Shown here: piece after piece, positions 11,880-23,100 of the stretch
Position numbering within the stretch: the stretch's first letter is position 1
How the letters are laid out: each line of letters starts with the position of its first letter
NCBI GenBank assembly: GCA_015680685.1
Contig: MNCI01000651.1
Location: 606,168-666,167, forward strand
Direction of reading: 5' to 3'
DNA: 60,000 nucleotides
Source: Gnetum montanum
Lineage: Eukaryota; Streptophyta; Gnetopsida; Gnetales; Gnetaceae
The notes under the pieces: model-generated
Told to the model about the DNA's origin: nothing
The model's input: the letters and a program-made list of their open reading frames with translations, nothing else
Databases searched by the model: none
Position numbers and translations under genes: made by a program

Positions 11880-12478
11880 AAAAATATTTGTGATGAGGAT
11901 TAGTTAGAAAATTTGATGCTTAGATTAGAATTTTAGATATTTTCTAGTATTTATTTATGTTGAAAAGTTTGATAAATTTTTCTACGCTATAATGTTTAAT
12001 ACATATTTTATACTTTATAATGTCCTATGGTTGGTAGTGTGAACCTTGTACTTGCTTATCTACACTGTAGATCCAATTTTATGTTTCTATTAATTAAGTT
12101 GGTGGATGACAATGTTAATTTGAAATTTAATATTTGGATAATCTTTTTAGAATGATAATGGCTTGATGCCTTGTTTTTATTTTGGATATTATACTGTGTA
12201 TTCTATTGTTATAATATAATTTGGTTAGTGTATATTTTGGCTTAGGCATTAGGGGTTATGAACTGTTATTAGTAAATAAGTTAGGTTTTATGCACAAGGA
12301 GCTATTGGCATTACAATTTTATATTTAATTTATTTCGTGATATTTGTGCCCCTCTACACCTATCTCATGGATTCCTAATATTTTTCCTACCTCTTGGCAT
12401 CCTTTTGATTTTTAAGAATTTGTGATTATTTCCTAAGTAATACATTTCTAGCCTAAGCCTAGGTTAGTGGGGTGTTAC
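11880..12478 (+). repeat. Possible LTR remnant ending in GTGTTACA
   Basis: There is no coding content. The stretch ends at GGTTAGTGGGGTGTTACA, which resembles the terminal GGTGTAACA/TGTTACACC seen in inverse orientation beside the primer site at 54037. This is a weak, end-motif-based call; the start is unknown. Confidence 0.25.
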
Positions 12479-12479
12479 A

Positions 12480-12890
12480 CTAAAGAGCCATGATAATCAC
12501 CAAGTATTACAAGAAATCCTTCTTCCTTCATTCATAAGAAAATAATGAGGGAAATTTACCACCATGAAATCCTTAAGAGCGCTTAGAAAAATATTTTTTT
12601 TCTTAAATAATTTGAAAATTATCCCCATTTGAGTAAAATAGCTATCCACCATGTTAACCATAAAATGCTAAGGTTCCTTCAACATGGCCCAAGGAACATA
12701 GCCAAATTTGATCTTAGAAATTCCATCAAGGAAGAAAGTAACCACACGCTCAAGGTTATAATGTTCAAATAAAAACTAGATTTTTCCATTTGGCATTTGA
12801 AGATAGTTTACCATGGCACCTTGGGTAAGAGAATTTAGATCCCTTAAAAAATTAGTCTTATTATCTTTTCATTTTTAGAAGAATTCTTGT
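12480..12890 (-). pseudogene. Unidentified coding relic
   Basis: One minus-strand frame from about 12880 to 12485 reads as plausible protein (LTQGAMVNYLQMPNGK, then NLERVVTFFLDGISKIK, then VNFPHYFLMNEGRRIS) and is interrupted by only a few TAG or TGA stops. The composition and low stop density suggest former coding sequence, probably from a transposon or a captured gene fragment. I do not recognise the family. Confidence 0.3.
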
Positions 12891-13299
12891 GTCTATACAA
12901 TGGCATCACTAGAATGATCCTAAGTAATCTATACCACTAAAGTTTATGCAAAAACATACAAATATCACTGTATCTTCATACATGAAAATCAAATCAAGCC
13001 CAATGGTTAGGAATTTTTCCATGCTTGATTTGAGTTAAAGTATAAGACATGAAGCAAAGTTTGTAATTAAAGCCAAAGGCTACAAATTGGAATGTTGAAA
13101 TAAGATTCTATTCCTAGGTTTTCAAAGAGACCAAAAGATCATCAAAATGTGAAGGTTAATCTGTAGAATGATATCAACATTGTAGGAGGCGATTGCATCA
13201 ACAAAAAAACTCAAGTTTTGGAAGTGTGTTGAACATAAAGACAATCCCTAAGGATATGCCAAGCATCCTTAATGAATTGTTTCTTAATAAGCCTTGATA

Positions 13300-14100
13300 T
13301 TGAAGCACAAGTTGTATTATCAAATATCTGATATCACGAGATGTGTGCCTGCCTATAAATACAATACTTGGATGCACAATTCATCCCACTCCATTCCATA
13401 GTTATTAGCGAAGCTCTTACAGTTTGTTTTCTGTAAAGTTAGAATATCTTCTGAGTGCCCATAGTAGGAGTTAAAGAGTGTACAGATCTTTATTCTGATG
13501 TACTTGAGCATCCTAGTGTGAACATCAATAAAGAAGATCTTTCTGGTCAAACCTTGTAGCATTTAGAATAGATTAATGTTTCCTTATGCATTTAATATTC
13601 ATGCACATTATTTTAATGAATTTAAATCAAGTAATTAATACAGACTAAATAGCAAACATAAGTACGACCACTTTGATCATACGTTTAAAACTTGGTAATC
13701 CTAGTAGTGCTTAACACTTGGTAACCCAGTAGCGCTTAACACTTGATAACCCAATGGCGCTATAACATGTTCAGGATGTCTATGGAAAGGAGGAACAAAT
13801 GCTTATGTTAAGATTAGTTATTCATTAGATTAATTAAATTAGTTAAACATTTATTACCTTATTTTTAGCACTTAGGCGATTAAATCATACAACATAAAAT
13901 GATAAAAATTATATGCCTCAGTTATACTTAACCATACACTTGCGCTTCATAAGTGAAACTAAGAAAACGATTGCAATGACTAGATTCACCTCCTAGAACC
14001 CAATGTACTTAAAGAGCTAAAGTCTATGGATTCGACCGAATCACTTAGTGGACATTAGTGATTTGTATGGTTGGGTGTAGGGTATACTCATCACTCATCA
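13300..14100 (+). repeat. Truncated LTR, plus orientation
   Basis: This belongs to the same LTR family as the copies at 14548, 26810, 38974, 48969 and 59283. It has a GATATC-containing end of U3 near 13330, a TATA box (CTATAAATAC) near 13353, a conserved AGCGAAGCTCTTACAG near 13408, an AATAAAGAAGATC-like signal near 13530, and a 3' end GTATGGTTGGGTGTAGGG...CACTCATCA closing at 14100. The 5' end of U3 was not found. The DNA after 14100 does not look like a tRNA primer site, so this is a 3' LTR, a solo LTR or a fragment. Confidence 0.6.
13689..13765 (+). repeat. Tandem CTTGGTAACCCAGTAGCGC motif in the LTR
   Basis: Three direct copies of about 25 bp, each reading ACTTG(G/A)TAA(T/C)CC(T/C)AG/AAT(A/G)G(T/C)GCT. 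Equivalent copies occur in the other LTRs (four diverged copies in 49508-49625, and reverse-oriented copies near 14930, 27165 and 39330), so the motif is a conserved part of the R-U5 or leader region of the family. Confidence 0.65.
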
Positions 14101-14547
14101 ATCCTCTTGTAGATTTTCACATGTTAAGCATGCACTAAAAGTCCTCCCCAACATGTGAAGCAATAAAATGATGGGTGGAATAACCTTGCATAATGTCAAC
14201 CAAAAGAAGTGTTTAATTTTCTTAGGAAAAATTTCTTTCCAAATATTACAGTAGATCTATTGCCCCATGTACATTCTCTATAATAAATTAATGATATCTC
14301 ATTTTCCAAATTTCACCTATGGGAAAATATCCATGAATGCATAATAACAAAGTTGAATACTTGTGACTTCTTGTGAGATGACCCTAATGTGATACCCATA
14401 AACTATGTGTTCATTTGCTTTTTCAAATATGCATATCCTCTATTTTAAATGAACTTTATGATGTTGCACATGACTATTTTTTGGTGTTTGGTTTTGATGC
14501 CCTATAGGAATGCCTAGAGCTTTTTGATTAGTCTAAGTGTTCATTTG

Positions 14548-15422
14548 TGATGAGCAGTGAGGTACCCCTATGCCCAACCATATGAATCACAAGTGTTCAT
14601 GCATGATACAGTTGACTTCCATGGATGGGACTAGTTGTGCATCCAAATCATTATGCTTTGATTATAGTTCACTGTCTTCCCACTTGGACTAGTGATAGCT
14701 TTGTCACGTATGGTTTAGTCGAAAGTGAGGCATGTGATGTTGTCTAATCCTATGCTGCTCCTAATGACAATAAAGAGATAAATTAATTAAGATAATGAAC
14801 AATGGAAAGTAAAACCTAAACTAGCCTACATGCGATGAATATTCATTCCTAATTGTCCACACACACCTTGGACTTCGTGTAACCACCCCTAGAATCACCA
14901 AGTGCACGTCACTAGGTTTGCCGAACAATACACTGCTAGGTTACCAAGTAATTATACTTAAGTGCTCCTGACTAGACATACTCATTCTGCTTAATGACAG
15001 GAATCATAAAGAGCAATAAATGGAAATATTAACTAAGGAAAACAATAAATAATTAAAAAATTTAAACAATTGAAAGCAATAGTAATCTAAGTGGATGCTG
15101 TAATGATGGAAGTAATCACGATCTTTATTTCCAGTCATGTAACATGTCCAAGTACGTCACACTCAAATAAGAATGTCGTATAATCACAAACATCATAGTG
15201 CGGGCATGCACTGGGAATAATAAAATTGGAAATTAACAATATATGATAACGCTAACTGAAATATGAAACTAAGCTATATCCCAACCATGCATCCAAGTGT
15301 TGTATTTATAGGTTGGCATGAAGGAAATGAGATTGGATAACCAACATCATTTCTTGGGACCCGATATCAGATACCTAATATTGAGGCTCCAATATCGGAG
15401 CTAGCAAAATCATAACTCATCA
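14548..15422 (-). repeat. Probable solo LTR, minus orientation
   Basis: It starts TGATGAGCAGTGAGGTACCCC at 14548 and ends AACTCATCA at 15422, the expected TG...CA ends. In minus-strand order it has U3 with the inverted pair CCGATAT/ATATCGG (15360-15400), a TATA box (reverse of GTATTTATAG, near 15305) and the family R-U5. The flanking pentamers are ATTTG on the left and ATTTT on the right, a possible decayed target duplication. No gag or pol touches it, so it is best read as a solo LTR. Confidence 0.55.
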
Positions 15423-17210
15423 ATTTTTTTTGCTGAAGGATCTTCTACCCTCTGTGATGATACTACTATTGTAATTGCTAATTTGGGGGTTTACCTCTCT
15501 TATTACATAAATCACTAAACTTTCCCTCTTTAAAAAAGTAATTTCCTTAATGACCTCAAGGTGTAGGCTTTTTGTCATCATACTAGCAAGTGTGGTGATT
15601 GAAAGTCAAAATATCACTATAATTGGAATTAATAATTTCTTCCTACTAACTACTCCCCTTATTAACATATGACACAAGACAAGCAAGTTAGTAAGAAGAC
15701 AAAAAAAAAAGTGAGAAGAATTTAATGATAATGCTTTTTTGAATTTCTGGTTCCTTCTTAGCTTAGCCTTTTCACAATCTTATTTCAATCTTATAGATTG
15801 TTATATGATTTATGATAGACTATTCCATAAAATACATTTAGCATGTGAAGCCAACTAAACATCAAAAATAAACTTTAAACGACATCTTGAAAATGAACAA
15901 TACTTTAAGAAAGAAAATAATGGAAAAGTTTTATTGATGATTTAAAAAGAATTAAATGTCATGGTTAGTATCCTCATTCCTTAGGCTACCTTAGGCTTTG
16001 GCCATAGTTAGAGGCACTTAGCAATCCATGCTACAATAAGGCCATTTATATCTTAGACTAGAAGAGGGGCCTAGTCCTCTTTGCCCACTTCAACCATGAT
16101 TCCATGCTATACTTCATCTAGTCATCCTAGGCAAATTGAGGCCTTACTTGACATATAAAGGCCACGAGCAAGAAGAGACACACCCATTCATTATCCTTAA
16201 TTACAACTTGTTCACCCTTACCACAAGGTCATTTATAGCATTGTTTATAATACACAATTTTTCTCTTAATATTACAATGTATTTGACTCATAAAATAGGT
16301 TAGTACGTTGTACAAATGACAAAATAATCTTGGCTTGCATGTCATTGCATGCATGAGTTTTATTCTTTCTAACATTTAACTCTATTAGGCATGAGATGTT
16401 CATGCCTTAAATAACTTTGTTAAGGTGCAAGAAAAGCCACATTTTTGAAAATATAAAGCTTCCTGCCTCAATAACCTATAATAATATTTTTTACAGCTAT
16501 AAGAGACACGAAGATATGTGCATGCATACTAAGATAAGCTTAATTTGTTGTAGTGAATGACGTTATTTTTAAATGATTATTAATTATACTATCTATTTTA
16601 TTTCTTCACATGCATCATGTTAATGTTTTTATTAAGTGACATTAATGAATAAATTAGGTACTACTTTACTTACGAAGGGGCTATTGTACTTTCATTTTCT
16701 AATTTATTTGATTTTCTTCCTTTTGCATTTTGTTTTAAAGATGCTTTGTGCTTTCTTTGTTTGTTATTTCTTGGCATTCTTTGCAAATTTTATCATGTGG
16801 TGATTTAATTTTTTTGTCATCTTATTTTTTCTCTTTTAAGTAAAACCATGCTAATCTAGGATTTGGGGTTAAGGTGTTAAGACTAGTGACTAACTAAACT
16901 CATGTTAGGCTAGCTAGTAGTTAGATTTGTTGTATGTATTTTATATGGATTTAGGCTATATACCTTATGATTGGTATACTCTTTTCACTTTTGTGCTTTA
17001 TAGCATTCTTAAAAAATAGGTTACATTGGTGTTTGGTACAGGTTTTAAATTATTTTATTTATTTTCAACTAATTTGCATATATCATACATTTTTTTCCTT
17101 TTTCTTTGATCAGAATTCTTGTCAGTAGGTAATTTAATTTTATTTCAATTTTATGATTTTAAAAGAAAATACTATGCTCAAGCAAATATCTTAAAGAAGA
17201 TAATTAGGAA
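15423..17210. other. AT-rich intergenic DNA
   Basis: No open frame or recognisable motif. Poly-A and poly-T tracts are common. It separates the LTR cluster from the GC-richer MYB island. Confidence 0.5.
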
Positions 17211-18188
17211 TACTTTAAAGTACGTCACAATGCGAATAAGGTAAACGCTTAACTAAACCCTGTTGTGTGCATCCCGATGGCAATCGCTTCTTGTGGGGTA
17301 CTTCACCCAAAAAGCCGATCTGTAAATATGTGTTCTTTAAGTAATGGTGGGACGGAATGACTCGTGATCGAATAAGATGTGGGAGCAACCGGACTGAATT
17401 ATTCAGGGACAAGAAAGGGCAACTGCTTAAATATTGTGTAGACAAGAACCAAAAACAAGAGCAGCAGAGGGTCACGAGAAGCCTGAACCAGTACAATTTA
17501 AAGAAGGAAAAACACGCAGAGAATAATAATAATAGTTGAAATAATCATTACTTCTCCGAAATGTCAATTAGCGGACCGGTTGATTTTCTAAGCTGTATGC
17601 AGTATGGAGTGGAATACGGTTTGTAAGTTCCGAAAAGTAGGTGTAAGAGGAGTGGCTTTTAAATGGTTTGACCCGATTTCATGGCTTCCTTCATTGATTG
17701 ATTGATGTATAAGATGCCACCACCCCTCTCCTTCCCTACCCTCCCATTGGCATTGGCAAGCAACAATCATAATTAAGCAACAGTCTGAATGGCTGCCTGT
17801 ATCCTGCATGCATGAAAAACACCGCATACCAACACCCATTTTCTAAACCAGGAGTTGCACAGGTACTTAACAGGGAAGTCTTGAATGAATGTAACCGACG
17901 AACAAACGTACGTATGTTAGTCCTGCTGGAATCTTTGCCCTTTTGTGGGATCCATTCACTCCTCTCTTTTTTTTCCACAGCCGCAGCCACATGAAATAAT
18001 GATTTTGCAGGAGATACACCAACCAAATTACACAAAGCAAAGTGAAGTGAACGAGAGTACGTAGCTTCTTTCTACTGTTATTATTATTGTTGTTGTTATT
18101 CATATCCCCTAAGCTTTCTACGGTTGACCTGTGACCTAGACCCACTTAACCTTGCGCAGCAGACAAACGAAAGTCTAGGATTAAGATT
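17211..18188 (-). other. 3' flank of the MYB gene, unique non-repeat DNA
   Basis: Base composition becomes more balanced here than in the repeats on either side. The part next to the stop codon (about 18188-18000) is the probable 3' untranslated region. It contains a (TTA/TTG)n microsatellite at about 18075-18100. Several short open frames overlap in both strands but none shows domain structure or codon-like continuity, so I do not call genes. Confidence 0.45.
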
Positions 18189-20787
18189 TCACAGTAGAGA
18201 TGGCGGCAATGGCGGCATGGTCTGATGATGGCTTTCTGGTTTCATGATGGTGGAGGACGACGAGAGTTCGAACCATGTGATTGGGTTGGCGTAGTAGTAC
18301 GATTCGGCTTCAACATCTGCATTTGCATTTTCGGTTTTATCACAGTGGTGTGGAAAATCCTCGACTACTTGGGCAGGATTGTTGTTGGCATTGCAGGGCT
18401 CTGGATGCTCCATGAGTTGCGGCAAGCAGCTGGGATTCAGAGCCAGGTAGTCCATGTCCATGTCTATGTCATGGTGGAACAGCATCCATGGCGGAGACGC
18501 AGACGCAGACGCAGATGCATGCATGTCCACCATTGCCTGAACTTGAAGCTGAATTTGATGATGATGAGGATGATGTTGATGGGATTGGGCTTCCTGCAAC
18601 AAAATAATGTTGTTGTGGTCGGAGCCATCGATGCTGTTATGGGTTGCAGTCATAGCAGATTTGTATTCCCCGTTATGTAACGCCAGCGTGCTAGGGCTGC
18701 TGCTGCTGCCGCCATGAAAACCCTGAAAGCGACCACACATGAGTTGCTGTTGCAGCTGCAGCTCCAATCTGTCGGAGGTTTGTGGCTGTGGCTGTGGCAT
18801 TGCCAATGTGTTGGGCACCGCCGTTGGATCCATGAACAATTCCAGATCAGTTGTGCCTGTGCTTCCTGCTCCAGCGTAGACTCCCATGTCTACCGATGAT
18901 GAGGTGGGACTGGGGCTAACACTGCTACCAGAGCTACTACGACTCTGGCAATGGCTGCCCATGGACATGGGTATCGAAGAGGAACAAGACAACTTATTGA
19001 AATGTCCTCCTGAGTTGTTGTTGCCCCTGCTGCTGTTGTTTTTGTAAAGATTGTTGGTGCGTTCCATTACCATTTCCATGGCCATCTCGTAGGGCTTGCT
19101 TCTGCCGCTGCCGCTGCTGCATTCGGGCAATGGCAACTGTGGTTGTGCTTGCTGCGGCTGCAATGGCACTTCCTGTACCTGGGGCTGAGAGTGTGCGGCC
19201 TGCATAGGAGGGATTAAGGTTGCAGTGGCACTAGCGGTGCTCGGCTCCGTGGCTTGGTTCTCAGACTGACTGCCTGCGGCCTTGGCGAGCTTTTTCTTGA
19301 TCCAGGAATTCCAGTAGTTCTTGATCTCGTTGTCCGTTCTTCCCGGTAGATGGGTCGCTATGTGCGCCCACCTGCACCAGCAGCAAACAGGTGATAGTGA
19401 ACTCAGAGCTTTTCTTTCTCAATGTGCCAAAATCTGCTTACAATCAAGGAAAATTAAGCTGCTCACTGTTGCTCTACTCTACCACAGCTCTATCATGCTC
19501 ACAGAATTATGAAGTGAAATTTAAGCGTTCATAGAACGTGCTAAATAATAATGATGGTAGAGTGGAAATGTACTGCCAATGGAAAAAATTACAAGTATTA
19601 CAGGTACCATTTCTAACAAATCAACCGCACTGAATTCTAAACCCAAGCTCAACAGGCATGAAGCTGCCTGTTTTTTGCTACCGACTGCATTGCTAATGCT
19701 AACACTAGTAATGTACACAAGCGAAGTGCAACACGGTGAGAGCCAGCTTCTTGATGCTGTCTTCAGTACTAACGTGTACAGACGAAACATGCAGATGCTT
19801 GATCAATTGTTGAGGTGGAAATCTTAACATTAAATAGGTATCCTAATGTGGACAACTGAAACATGATAAAAGGATTCCAAACTTTTGACATGCTAAGACT
19901 AACCACCGTATAAATTATTTAGAGGCACTTGCAGCACATAAAGCAACGATAAATGTAGGCATGTTGCAGTTGCAGTTAATATGTGATACGCCCCAATGAA
20001 AATGAACAGGAAAACAACGCAAATGCACAAGCTTAGGTTAATGTAATGTAATGTGTCATGTGGAAATGAAACGTGCGACACTGCAGTGAGACAATAACAA
20101 AAACATAAAAGCTACTGCTGATGGGATTGGCAAGGCAGGGGACTCGCTGTGCTGAAATATGTATGTATGTGGTACTGCTGCTAGTCTGGTACTAGTACGG
20201 CAAAGCCAAACCAAACCAAACCAACAAGTCATACCAAGAACTAGCAAGACAAATTGCTAATGCCAATGCGAATATGGCATTGGGCATGCCAGAAGGGAGT
20301 CAGCAATGAAAGGGAAGGGAAGGGAGGGAAAACATTAAGAATGCAGACGCAGAGAGAGAGTTGAAAGGAGAAAATTTAACCTACCTGTTGCCTACAATGC
20401 TGTGCAGGCGAATGATGAGCTTCTCTTCCTCGGCAGTGAATTTGCCGCGTCGGATGTCAGGTCTGAGGTAGTTAATCCAACGCAATCTGCAACTTTTGCC
20501 ACAGCGCTGCAGCCCTGCATACATACATGTGCATACGATTATGCAGCGATGGCCAGGCACTCAAATTCGAACCCCTTAATAATGAATTGATTCGAGGGGT
20601 TAAATGGAACGAACGAACGAATGAATCAGGCTATAGCTAGGTAGGATGTATACCTGCTTTCTCAGGGACCTCGCTCCAGCAGCCGTAGCCATTGTTGTTA
20701 ATGTAATTAATCAGCTTCTCGTCTTCCTCGGGCGACCACAGGCCGCGCTTGACTTTCTGTTGGTTGCAGCATGTGTGATGACCCATA
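18189..20787 (-). CDS. R2R3-MYB transcription factor, MYB103/MYB26-like
   Basis: Three exons on the minus strand: 20787-20654 (ATG at 20787-20785), 20514-20385 and 19371-18189 (TGA). Introns have consensus ends (GTATAC...TGCAG and GTAGGT...TGCAG). The exon 2 size (130 bp) and intron positions are those of most plant R2R3-MYBs. R2 runs from [11 protein letters not shown] to [13 protein letters not shown] and R3 from [14 protein letters not shown] to [11 protein letters not shown], with the usual tryptophans in R2 and F/W/W in R3. The start MGHHTCC followed by KVKRG, and [13 protein letters not shown], point to the MYB103/MYB26 group, regulators of secondary wall or anther development in Arabidopsis. 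The long C-terminus (exon 3) is rich in Gln, Ser, His and Asn, as in activation regions, and ends in a WFELSSSS segment. Expected product is about 481 residues in the nucleus. As printed, exon 1 has one extra base (AAA at 20760-20762) that puts the ATG out of frame with R2; this is either a sequencing or assembly error or a real lesion. Confidence 0.9.
19372..20384 (-). other. Intron 2 of the MYB gene
   Basis: A 1,013-bp intron between R3 codons, with donor GTAGGTTAAA and acceptor GCTGGTGCAG. It carries no transposon-like sequence and has short simple repeats (for example CCAAA repeats near 20205-20222 and AGAGAGAG near 20351). Open frames within it are short and unconvincing. Confidence 0.75.
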
Positions 20788-21180
20788 CCTGTCCGTCAGT
20801 CCGTCAGTCGGTCTGTCTAGCCTGGCCTCGCCTCAACTGACTGACTGACTGAATATATGGCTGCACACAGCCTGCCTCCTCAATCTCAATCCTCAACTCT
20901 GAAACGGGCTCGGGCTGGGGCTCCAGCTGAGGCTCAGGCTGAGGCTGATTACGGCAGTCTCCAAACAAAAGGCGCCGTCCAGAGAGAGAGAGAGTAGAGT
21001 AAGGCAATAGCTCGTACAAGACGACTTGAAGCAGATTTAAAGCAGGGTCTATAATGGCAGATGGGATGAGATGTTGGGCATTGGGCATGGTCTGATCTGC
21101 TCTGCTGCAGTGTAGTGCAGATACAAGAAAGTGATGGTGATGGTGGCACAGCCACTGGCAGATCAGAAGCACAAGCGCAA

Positions 21181-21296
21181 GCAGCAGCAGCAGCAAATGG
21201 GTCCTCCTACCGCTACTACTCTGGCCTCACGCTCAAACTACCCGTCAATCTTATCTAACTCTGAAACGACTCGCTAGCCGCAGCAGCAGCAGCAGC
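21181..21296. repeat. CAG microsatellites upstream of MYB
   Basis: Two short CAG runs, near 21181-21196 and 21280-21296, in the probable 5' leader or proximal promoter of the MYB gene. Confidence 0.7.
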
Positions 21297-22504
21297 TTAG
21301 TTGCTTCAATTCACCTGACCTGGCTTCTGTCTCTGTCTGTGAATGGGGCGATCTTCCTGTTGCACAACACAGGCCAGCCTTGACGATCAATCTCTTCTTC
21401 TTCTTCTTGGTGCTGCTGCTGATTATGTTCGCTGTGCGTGCCGACCTTTTAATCGTTACAGTAATACCGGTAGTCGTAGAGTAGTAGTAGCACGTATGAT
21501 AGAAGTTTCGGGGTGCTTTCTTCCGATCCGCTGGGACGTCACTGTAAGCGTCGTTTCATCAAGTGATGCCGACCGCTGTGTAACATCACAGCAAGAGATA
21601 GAAAAAGAGAGAGCCGCAGCAACCAAATCGCAAATACGCACGAGATTTGCAACAATAACAATCATACATTGGTGAAGAGGAACGTGAGTGAATGTGAATG
21701 TGAATGCCAAGGTGAATGTTGGAACGATGAGAAGGGATGGAGCCGAGGTTAGGCTATATGCCTTTTTTCTGTCTGTCACGTTCCAATTAAACCAGTGAAT
21801 ACTATATATGCGTGTATGAATGATGAATTGGTGATGATGATGTTGATAATTTATTATGTATAAAACTAATGGATCCGACGAGTGCGTTGATGGATCTAGC
21901 ACATACATAGATAGAGCCAAAGCACTGTTCTAGTACAGTGCCAAAACTGCATCCCTCCTACGTCACACGCTTGGCACATAAGCAATGCTCCTGCAACAAA
22001 TCATTCCTGTCTGCCGCAGACAACACCTGCCGACTAACTACAGCATCCTAGCCTAGCCTAGACCCAGACCCAGAACCAGCCCATCCCATGAATATGCGGC
22101 TAAATTCTCGGCTCCATCTGAAATGTCCTTTTTTAATAAAACCAACACAAATAACACACCTGCGTGTCTCCAGTCGGGGTCACCTGGAAAGCTGTTTAAA
22201 TCTAATTATAATCTGTTCCTGTTTGTACGTTTCTAGCGCCATGATTCTACCAAAAGAAGAACAAGGCCCCCATCCACTCAATCTTGGGTTTCTGGATTTG
22301 ACCCCTGGATTTCGCTCCTTCCACGTAACGAGAAAATTAGTTTGAGGTTTACATTTCTTTCTAATTGGATTTTAGCAATTCCTATGACAACTAATCACAT
22401 GATTGTAACTTCATAACCCTAGTGACCTCATCAAATTGAGCCAGCTCATAAGAGTTGATAAGGCCACAAAAACCGCACAGACATACATACCACAAACGAG
22501 TACC

Positions 22505-23100
22505 CATTACATACATACATACATGAATGATTTTGGTCTTTGGACACACACGAACAAGCAAACAGACACGCAAACGAGTAAGAGGTGAGCAAAGTTAAAC
22601 ACAATTTTGGAAAGCTTTTTGTGTCATTCATTCATATGAATATCGCTAATATCACCGCTGCCTTTTTGGCTGCTTTCTAAACCCAACCCAGATGGCAACT
22701 TAATCCTTTTATTGAAAGTCTTGACATCACGCTTTATTTAAAAAGGATGTTCTTGTCCATGTCCGGCGTCCTTTCACGCATTGTAATCAATCAAGCCTGG
22801 CCTCCCCACCCCATCTTTTTTTTCAGGTTACGTCGATCAAGTTTAGGGCACTGCACGCAACACCCATACAAGTATGAAATGCTGTAATTTACGTGTACGT
22901 GTATACACGTAAGCGAAGAAAGCGTATGTTATTAGTCTCATGTCTTAAGTGTAGACGATAGAGATTTCGTTCGTTGGTTGAAATCTAGTGCATGGGCATG
23001 TGCATGTGAAGGAAGTTACCATGGATTGGTCGTCGGTCGTGTCTGCCGACTTGCCCAAAGTCTTTATGATATGATAGAATAATATATATATATATATATG
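22505..23100. repeat. Microsatellites (TACA)n and (TA)n
   Basis: CATACATACATACATG near 22509-22525 and a pure TA run at about 23083-23098, in the distal MYB upstream region. Confidence 0.7.
22897..22910. promoter_or_regulatory. Palindrome with two ACGTG cores
   Basis: ACGTGTATACACGT is a perfect 14-bp palindrome preceded by another ACGTGT (22891-22896). ACGTG is the core recognised by plant bZIP and bHLH factors. It lies about 2.1 kb upstream of the MYB start codon; a regulatory role is inference. Confidence 0.3.

Larger units (their letters stand above)
20788..22950 (-). promoter_or_regulatory. Upstream region of the MYB gene
   Basis: GC-richer, transposon-free DNA directly upstream of the start codon. 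The proximal part has microsatellites: GACTGACTGACTG near 20838, GAGAGAGAGAG near 20984, CAG runs at 21181-21196 and 21280-21296. Candidate minus-strand TATA boxes are CATATATAG at about 21802-21810 (a leader of about 1 kb) and CCATATATT at about 20850-20858 (a very short leader). I cannot decide between them. The overlapping open frames in 20804-21920 are products of repeated, GC-rich DNA and show no protein domain. Confidence 0.35.

Noticed and set aside
17215-18145. Cluster of 60-99-codon frames downstream of MYB
   Set aside because: Overlapping in several frames, without similarity I recognise; more likely 3' UTR and flank.
18225-18680. 151-codon plus-strand frame
   Set aside because: Antisense shadow of MYB exon 3, caused by its repetitive triplets; no domain and no independent start context.
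20804-21920. Several overlapping frames upstream of MYB
   Set aside because: They arise from GC-rich and microsatellite DNA in the leader or promoter; they conflict with each other and lack motifs.
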